A stretch of 9,110 nt of DNA, taken from positions 1-9,110 of the forward strand of contig JAFAZM010000358.1 in assembly GCA_019239785.1 (NCBI GenBank), given 5' to 3'. The notes below the pieces were generated by a model. The model was not told the origin of the DNA, searched no databases, and saw only the letters and a program-made list of their open reading frames with translations. Origin of the DNA: Sphingomonadaceae bacterium (GTDB lineage Bacteria > Pseudomonadota > Alphaproteobacteria > Sphingomonadales > Sphingomonadaceae). Positions 1-4,428 of this stretch are shown here, one piece after another; position 1 is the stretch's first letter; each line of letters starts with the position of its first letter. Made by a program: the position numbers and the translations under genes.

Positions 1-819
1 GATTGTAGCGTGCCGCCGAGGTGTCGTTGTGGAAGGCGTGGTCGACGTTCGGGAATTCGTGGACGGTGACGTCCTTGCCGGCGGCGCGCAACGCCTCGGC
101 CCATGGCCGGGCGGTGCCGTTCACCCGCGCGTCCAGGCCGGCGAGGATGATCAGCGTCGCCGCCTGCACATGCGGCGCTTCCGAAGGATCGGGCGCCGGC
201 CCGTAAAAGGGCACCGCCGCCTTCAGCGCCGGCCCGGCCGCCACCGCGAGCCGGTCGGTCAGCCCCCGCCCCAGCAGAAGCCGACGCAGCCCACCTTGCG
301 CGCGCCGCCCGCCCGCGAGGCATGCCATCGGATCGTCGCCGCGCCGTCGGCCGCTGTCTCGCCGAGGTCGAGCGCGCCGATCATCGTCCGCGCCCGGTCC
401 TCGTCATTGTCGGGCGTGCCGCCGGCCGTGCTCAGGAAATCGGGCGCGAGCGCGGAGAAGCCGGCGACCGCGGCCCGCCGGGCGACGTCGCGGATATGCT
501 CGTTCAGCCCGCGATTCTCGTGGACGACCATGACCAGAGGCGGCGGGCCGTGCGCCTGCGCGGGCTCGACCATATAGCCGCGATAGCGGCGGCCCGGCCG
601 CGGCTCCCATTCGATCGCCCGGCCGCGCACCCGCGCATCGTCGGCGGCGACCTGCGGCGCTGCGGCGGCGTGGCAGGCGATGCTGCCGAGCAGGGCGCTC
701 GCCGCTGCGGCGCTGCCGGCGATCCGGGTCAGCCGTGTCATGAACAGGCGGCGGTCCATGCCTTCATGGGTGAAGCGGTCGTGCAGCTCGATCGCGGCGC
801 GCAGCATCGGGTCGGCCAT
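1..819 (-). pseudogene. Dienelactone hydrolase family protein, exported, frameshifted and 3'-truncated by the window edge
   Basis: This is an alpha/beta-hydrolase of the dienelactone hydrolase family, which usually hydrolyses lactone or ester bonds; the substrate cannot be told. Translation starts at the ATG at 819-817, six bases after an AAGGAG ribosome site (826-831). Residues 21-50 look like a Tat-type export signal (DRRLFM, then an Ala-rich hydrophobic stretch). VVHENRGLN (about 98-106) and GFCWGGG (180-186, nucleophile Cys182) are family motifs. The frame then stops at 261-259. Homology resumes in another frame from position 262 (LTDRLAVA) and reads open to base 1, with the acid residue in LAGLDARVN (Asp codon 133-131) and the catalytic His in VDHAFHN (codon 40-38). 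One base is therefore missing within the G-run complementary to about 262-269. The short product would keep Cys but lose Asp and His, so it should be inactive. A sequencing error in the G-run is an equally good explanation. The gene diverges from the oxidoreductase at 947. Confidence 0.85.
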
Positions 820-881
820 CTCTCTCTCCTTCGATCCGCTCCTAATCCGGTGCGCTGCGAAGGTGGAGTCGGGATGTAGGA

Positions 882-895
882 TGTTAGCGCTACCG
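882..895. promoter_or_regulatory. Candidate LacI/GalR-family operator
   Basis: TGTTAGCGCTACCG has a perfect 8-base palindromic core, TAGCGCTA, with the central CG step typical of LacI/GalR-family operators. Read on the minus strand it is CGGTAGCGCTAACA. From memory this matches the xyl-box consensus described in Xanthomonas and similar Caulobacter sugar-regulon sites at 13 of 14 bases. It lies between two divergent genes, 51 bases before the start codon of the oxidoreductase and 62 before that of the hydrolase. It overlaps the expected -35 region of the candidate promoter at 914-919, which fits repression. The regulator itself is not in the window. The motif is seen directly; the sugar-responsive role is inferred. 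Confidence 0.6.
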
Positions 896-913
896 TAACG
901 ATCCGGCCGCGGC

Positions 914-919
914 TATGAT
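914..919 (+). promoter_or_regulatory. Candidate -10 box for the oxidoreductase gene
   Basis: TATGAT matches the TATAAT consensus at five of six positions in otherwise very GC-rich DNA. It would give a transcript start near 926 and a short leader containing the GGAGG ribosome site (934-938), eight bases before the ATG at 947. The -35 hexamer at the normal 17-base spacing (891-896) is poor and falls inside the TAGCGCTA operator, so the promoter may be weak or activator-dependent. This call rests on sequence likeness alone. Confidence 0.4.
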
Positions 920-946
920 GGCCCAAACGAGGGGGAGGGCCGCGAG

Positions 947-2176
947 ATGCCGAACGATCCGTCTTCGCTCAGCCGCAGGAAGTTCGTCGCCGCCGCCGGC
1001 GCCGCTCTGGTCGCCGGCGCCGCCGGCGCGGGGCAGGCGCAGGAGCTGCCGAGCGGCCCGGCCGGGCGACCCGATCCGAGCCTCGGCAGCCCCGAGCCGC
1101 TGCCGCTCGATCGCCAGCTCGGCTTCGCCGTGGTCGGCCTCGGCAAGCTCGCGCTCGGCGAGATCATGGACGCGTTCACCGCCGCGCGCCGCGCCAAGGT
1201 CACCGCCCTGGTCAGCGGCAATCGCGACAAGGCGCTGCGCGTCGCCGCCCGCTACGGCGTGCCGGAGAGCGGCATCTACGATTATGCGAATTTCGACCGG
1301 ATCGCCGACGATCCGAATGTCGACGTCGTCTATATCGTCCTTCCCAATGCGCTCCACCGTCCGTTCGCCAAGCGCGCCTTCCGCGCCGGCAAGCATGTGC
1401 TCTGCGAGAAGCCGATGGCGACCAATGCCGAGGATTGCGCGGCGATGATCGCAGCGGGCCGCGCCGCGAACCGGAAGCTGATGGTCGCCTATCGCTGCCA
1501 GTTCGAGCCGCACAATCTGACGGCGATGCGCACGCTTCGCCACGGCGATCTCGGGCCGGTCCGGGTGGTCACCGCCGATATCGGCCGCGCCACCGATCCG
1601 CGCGACCCGGCCGACCAGTGGCGCCTCAACCGGGCGCTGGCCGGCTCCGGCTCTTTGTTCGACATCGGCATATACGCGCTGAACGCGGCGCGCTTCCTGG
1701 TCGGCGAGGAGCCGGTCGAGGTCCGCGCCCAGCTCTATGCGCCGCCGAACGATCCGCGCTTCCGCGAGGTCGAGGACGTGGTGGTCTGGACGATGCGCTT
1801 CCCCGGCGGCGCCCAGTTCCACGGCTCCACCTCCTATTCCTACGGCTTCACCAACTGCATCCAGGTCACCTGCGACCGCGGCGTGATGGTGCTCGATCCG
1901 TCGATGGAATATCACGCCCAGCGCCTGCGCATCCGCGACCGCGTGATCCAATGGTCTCCGATCGACCAGTTCGCCCGCGAGATGGACCATTTCTGCATGG
2001 CGATCACCGACAATCTGCCGATCGTCGCCGACGGCGCCGAAGGCATGCAGGACGTGAAGCTGATGCTCGCCATCCTGGAGGCGGGCCGTACCGGCCGGAC
2101 GATCAGCACCGACTGGGGCTACCGCCGCGCCGCCGATCCGGCGACGACCGTTCCGGACAATCTGGGCGTAGCCTGA
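947..2176 (+). CDS. Gfo/Idh/MocA family oxidoreductase, glucose-fructose oxidoreductase-like, Tat-exported
   Basis: This 409-residue protein is an NAD(P)-dependent sugar oxidoreductase, probably periplasmic. It starts with a Tat signal (SRRKF at 9-13, then an Ala/Gly-rich hydrophobic segment, possible cleavage after Ala31). A Pro-rich linker follows, then a Rossmann fold (VVGLGKLA, 62-69). Ser90 and Lys95 sit where Zymomonas mobilis glucose-fructose oxidoreductase (GFOR) contacts the NADP phosphate. The catalytic EKP motif is at 154-156 (Lys155), and DIGIY at 239-243 supplies the Asp and Tyr of the GFOR active site. YRC near 182-184, LVGEEPVEVRA, EGMQDV and TDWGY further match GFOR as recalled. 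In GFOR the tightly held NADP couples glucose oxidation to fructose reduction; whether this protein does so or uses another sugar is unknown. The ATG at 947 is chosen for its GGAGG site and intact Tat motif. It diverges from the broken hydrolase gene and probably shares its operator. Confidence 0.9.
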   Translation: MPNDPSSLSRRKFVAAAGAALVAGAAGAGQAQELPSGPAGRPDPSLGSPEPLPLDRQLGFAVVGLGKLALGEIMDAFTAARRAKVTALVSGNRDKALRVAARYGVPESGIYDYANFDRIADDPNVDVVYIVLPNALHRPFAKRAFRAGKHVLCEKPMATNAEDCAAMIAAGRAANRKLMVAYRCQFEPHNLTAMRTLRHGDLGPVRVVTADIGRATDPRDPADQWRLNRALAGSGSLFDIGIYALNAARFLVGEEPVEVRAQLYAPPNDPRFREVEDVVVWTMRFPGGAQFHGSTSYSYGFTNCIQVTCDRGVMVLDPSMEYHAQRLRIRDRVIQWSPIDQFAREMDHFCMAITDNLPIVADGAEGMQDVKLMLAILEAGRTGRTISTDWGYRRAADPATTVPDNLGVA

Positions 2177-2182
2177 CCATTC

Positions 2183-2262
2183 GTCATCCCGGCGAAGGCC
2201 GGGATCTCGTGGAGACCCGCCGAGACTTCTCGTCACGAGACCCCGGCCTTCGCCGGGGTGAC
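2183..2262. repeat. Composite inverted repeat (REP-like palindrome pair) between convergent genes
   Basis: Two 29-base arms (2183-2211 and 2234-2262) are inverted copies around a 22-base centre. Twenty-seven positions pair perfectly, one is a G:T pair and one a mismatch. Each arm also holds its own hairpin, for example CCCGGC-GAAG-GCCGGG at 2188-2203. The unit resembles the short palindromic repeats (GTCATCCC...GGCGAAGG) common in sphingomonad intergenic DNA. It fills the gap between the stop codons of the oxidoreductase and the glutathione S-transferase, so RNA from either side would fold strongly and could serve as a two-way terminator or 3'-end protector. No T-run follows, so a classical intrinsic terminator is not shown. 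Confidence 0.8.
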
Positions 2263-2268
2263 GCTGAC

Positions 2269-2922
2269 TTACGCCGGCTGCGCTTGCTGCGGCGCCTGCG
2301 CCTGTTGGGCCGCGATCAGCCCGTCGTCGATCTCCCGCGCCCGCGCCGCCGCCGGGCGGCTTTGCAGCCGGCCGAAATAGTCCTCGAAGATCGGCCTTTT
2401 CTCGATCGTCCCGAACATCATCCCGAAGCCGATCTGCGAGCCGACATAGACGTCCGCCGCGGTGAACTGATCGCCGCAGATATACGGCCCCGGCCGCAGC
2501 GCCTGCTCCAGCGCGTCGATCGTCGCCTCGAAGCTGCCATAGCCGACGAAGCGCTGCTGCTCCTCGTTCGGCTCGACCTTCAGCGCGCGGTCGGTGATCG
2601 CCGCCTCGACCGGCCCCGCGGCGAAGAACAGCCAGCGATAATAGGTCCCGCGCAGCCGGCTCGACGGCGGCGGCGCCAGCTCGGCGGCCGGGAAGGCGTC
2701 GGCCAGATAGGCGCAGATCGCCGCGCCTTCGGTGACCACCGTGTCGCCGTGCCTGATCGCCGGTACCTTCCCCATCGGATTGATCGCCAGATAGTCGGCG
2801 CTCTTCATCGAATCGGCATAGCCGAGCACGACGGTCTCATAAGTCGCGCCGGTCTCCTCGAGCATCCAGCGCGCGATGCGGCCGCGGGACTGCGGATTGG
2901 TGTAGAAGATGAGGTCGGTCAT
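2269..2922 (-). CDS. Glutathione S-transferase family protein
   Basis: This 217-residue protein of usual cytosolic GST length is expected to conjugate glutathione to electrophilic substrates or to use it as a reductant. The N-terminal thioredoxin-like domain contains PQSRGRIARW (10-19), whose Ser12 may be the catalytic residue, and NPMGKVPAI (48-56) with the cis-proline that binds the glutathione backbone. TEGAAI (64-69) occupies the usual E-S-x-A-I gamma-glutamyl contact, with Gly in place of Ser. The helical C-terminal domain has the N-capping box GDQFTAADV (150-158). A Gln/Ala/Pro-rich tail ends the protein (about 204-217). The ATG at 2922 follows AAGGAG (2931-2936) at eight bases; a longer upstream reading of the frame lacks GST homology. 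It is the last gene of a three-gene unit, 59 bases after the monooxygenase-like gene. The specific substrate is unknown. Confidence 0.92.
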   Translation of the reverse strand: MTDLIFYTNPQSRGRIARWMLEETGATYETVVLGYADSMKSADYLAINPMGKVPAIRHGDTVVTEGAAICAYLADAFPAAELAPPPSSRLRGTYYRWLFFAAGPVEAAITDRALKVEPNEEQQRFVGYGSFEATIDALEQALRPGPYICGDQFTAADVYVGSQIGFGMMFGTIEKRPIFEDYFGRLQSRPAAARAREIDDGLIAAQQAQAPQQAQPA

Positions 2923-2981
2923 GGCTGGGGCTCCTTGTCCTGCGGGCATGATAGCAGGCGGAAGACCCGCTTCGCCAGCGT

Positions 2982-3326
2982 TCAGCCGTGCGCCTGCCGG
3001 CTGTCCTGCGGCGCTTCGTCGCGAACCGTCTTGCCGTAATCGCGCACCACCCCGGCGACTCGCAGCCGGTAGTCGGCGAGGATGACGCTCCGGCCGCTTG
3101 CCTGCGCCGCCCGGTGATCCGGCAGGTTGCGCCACGCTTGCACCGCCGCCTCGTCCCGGAAGAAGGAAAGCGACAGCAGCTTGCCCGGCTCCACTAGCGA
3201 GCGGAATCGCTCGATCGAGACGAAGCCGTCGATCCGCTCGAGCTCTTTCTTCAGCGCGGCGGCGAGGGCGAGATAATCGTCCGCCTGTCCCTCGGCCGGC
3301 CACAATTCGAAGATGATTGCCATCAT
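2982..3326 (-). CDS. Antibiotic biosynthesis monooxygenase (ABM) family protein
   Basis: This 114-residue single-domain protein has the dimeric alpha/beta ferredoxin-like fold of the ABM family. Members include cofactor-free quinone-forming monooxygenases and haem-degrading enzymes, but many have no known reaction. Family features are the opening strand MAIIFELWPAEGQ, a helix (about 16-32), IDGFVSIERF (32-41), PGKLLSLSFFRDEAAVQAWR (47-66), HRAAQASGR and the final strand around DYRLRV. The product is small and soluble with no signal peptide. Its ATG overlaps the TGA of the upstream NIPSNAP gene (ATGA, 3326-3323), so translation is probably coupled; a second in-frame ATG lies at 3323-3321. The name does not imply antibiotic production here; a role with the neighbouring GST in handling quinones or reactive aromatics is only inferred. 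Confidence 0.9.
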   Translation of the reverse strand: MMAIIFELWPAEGQADDYLALAAALKKELERIDGFVSIERFRSLVEPGKLLSLSFFRDEAAVQAWRNLPDHRAAQASGRSVILADYRLRVAGVVRDYGKTVRDEAPQDSRQAHG

Positions 3327-3646
3327 GGCCGCTTCGCGTGCGGCGCCGAAGCCAGCTTGAGGAACAGCCGATCCTCGCTGCGGATGAAGCGCTCCCGCTG
3401 CGCGAAGGCGAAACTCTCGCGGGCGGCGGGATCGTCGCGCAGCCGCGTGCGATAGGCTTCGTAGGCCGCAAGGCTCTCGATCGAATAGATTCCGTAGGCG
3501 ATCGTCGCCGAGCCTTCGTGCGGCGCGAAATAGCCGACCAGATCGGCGCCGCAGCGCGGGATCGCCTGGCCCCAGGCGCGGGCATAGGCCTCGAATGCCT
3601 CGCGGCCGTGCGGTTCGATCTCGTAGCGGATGAAGCAGGTGATCAT
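3323..3646 (-). CDS. NIPSNAP family protein
   Basis: This 107-residue soluble protein carries the NIPSNAP domain, a dimeric alpha/beta barrel-like fold related to ABM proteins. Diagnostic stretches are the first strand CFIRYEIEPHGREAFEAYA, GADLVGYFAPHEG (33-45), and the SLAAYEAYRTRLRDDP helix (58-73). Bacterial members lack an agreed biochemical function. The ATG at 3646 follows a strong GGAGG (3654-3658) at seven bases, making it the first gene of the minus-strand unit with the ABM and GST genes. It overlaps the ABM gene by four bases and is divergent from the ArsR-type regulator across a 75-base gap. Confidence 0.9.
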   Translation of the reverse strand: MITCFIRYEIEPHGREAFEAYARAWGQAIPRCGADLVGYFAPHEGSATIAYGIYSIESLAAYEAYRTRLRDDPAARESFAFAQRERFIRSEDRLFLKLASAPHAKRP

Positions 3647-3721
3647 GTGCGGGCCTCCGTCTCGTGACGTCCGGATCGCTAGCCGATTGCGCGACGACGA
3701 TGCTTCGGCTAAGGCCGAACC
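3647..3721. promoter_or_regulatory. Divergent promoter/operator region with two inverted repeats
   Basis: This 75-base gap must hold the promoters of both the regulator (plus) and the NIPSNAP-ABM-GST unit (minus). It contains TAGCCGA (3680-3686) and its inverted copy TCGGCTA (3705-3711), 18 bases apart. It also has a perfect hairpin-type palindrome, TTCGGC-TAAG-GCCGAA (3704-3719), ending two bases before the regulator's ATG. The shared half-site TCGGCTA/TAGCCGA suggests an operator for the adjacent ArsR-type protein, giving autoregulation and control of the divergent unit. No convincing -35/-10 pair is seen, and the role is inferred from position and symmetry. Confidence 0.5.
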
Positions 3722-4396
3722 ATGAACGACGGACCGCTCATCGCCTCCATCGCCGCCCTAATCGGCGATCCGGGGCGCGCCAACATGCTGACCGCTCTGA
3801 TAGACGGCCGCGCCCTGACCGCGAGCGAGCTCGCGGGGGCGGCCGGAACGACCCTCCAGACCGCGAGCGGTCATCTCTCGCGGCTGGTCGAGGCAGGGCT
3901 GCTGGCGGTGCGCAAGCAGGGCCGCCACCGCTATTTCAGCCTGTCCGGTCCCGACGTCGCCGAGACGCTGGAGGCCCTGATGGGGCTGGCGCAGCGCACC
4001 GGCGCGGTGCGGGTGCGGACCGGGCCGCGCGACGCCGCGCTGCGCGAGGCGCGGATCTGCTATGACCATCTCGCCGGCGCGCGCGGCGTCGCTCTGCTCG
4101 AGGCGCTTCGCCGCAGACAATTGGTGACGGGCGAGGAGGAGATCGCGCTCACCGAGGCGGGCCGTATCTTCTTCGCGGGCCTGGGCGTCGACCTCGACGC
4201 GCTGGAGCAGGCGCGGCGCCCCCTCTGCCGGCTCTGTCTCGATTGGAGCGAGCGGCGCGGTCATCTCGGCGGCGCGCTCGGCGCGGCCCTGCTCGAGCTG
4301 ATGGCCGAACAAAGCTGGCTGCGCCGCGAGGAGGGCAGGGTGCTGCGCTTCAGCCCCGCCGGTGCGCGCGCGTTCGAGCGGGCCTTTGCGGGCTAG
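3722..4396 (+). CDS. ArsR-type winged-helix transcriptional regulator with C-terminal Cys-containing domain
   Basis: This 224-residue regulator has an N-terminal ArsR-type winged helix (about 5-95): ELAGAAGTTLQTASGHLSRL (36-55) contains the helix-turn-helix and KQGRHRYFSL (65-74) is the wing. It is about twice the length of metal-sensing ArsR/SmtB proteins. The extra C-terminal domain carries ARICYDHLAGARG (Cys113) and CRLCLDWSERRGHLGG (Cys169, Cys172, His181). These motifs are conserved in this longer ArsR subgroup as recalled and could sense thiol-reactive compounds or a metal; the classical ELCVCDL metal site of ArsR is absent. The ATG at 3722 has only a weak AAGG nearby (3711-3714). Divergence from the NIPSNAP-ABM-GST unit and the palindromes between them make it the likely regulator of that unit. 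The ligand is unknown. Confidence 0.85.
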   Translation: MNDGPLIASIAALIGDPGRANMLTALIDGRALTASELAGAAGTTLQTASGHLSRLVEAGLLAVRKQGRHRYFSLSGPDVAETLEALMGLAQRTGAVRVRTGPRDAALREARICYDHLAGARGVALLEALRRRQLVTGEEEIALTEAGRIFFAGLGVDLDALEQARRPLCRLCLDWSERRGHLGGALGAALLELMAEQSWLRREEGRVLRFSPAGARAFERAFAG

Positions 4397-4428
4397 ATCG
4401 GGTCAGGCGCGGCCGCGGGCTCGCGTCC

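Noticed and set aside
259..270. Programmed ribosomal frameshift in the hydrolase gene
   Set aside because: A -1 slip would be needed, but the sequence at the site (C GGG GGC) is not a canonical X XXY YYZ slippery heptamer, and the family is not known for recoding. A deletion or read error is simpler.
890..2236. Long minus-strand open frame (448 codons) opposite the oxidoreductase
   Set aside because: It is antisense to a gene with clear family motifs, its start reads through the palindromic repeat, and its Arg/Ala/Asp-rich product has no recognisable domain. GC-rich codons leave the opposite strand open.
1435..3039. Plus-strand open frame (534 codons) spanning the end of the oxidoreductase, the repeat and the GST
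   Set aside because: It crosses three well-supported features, is Arg/Pro-rich and shows no domain; it is a shadow frame.
4397..4428. Terminator between the regulator and the convergent secreted protein gene
   Set aside because: The only symmetry is CGCGGCCGCG (4408-4417), which has no loop and no T-run; it is expected by chance in DNA this GC-rich.
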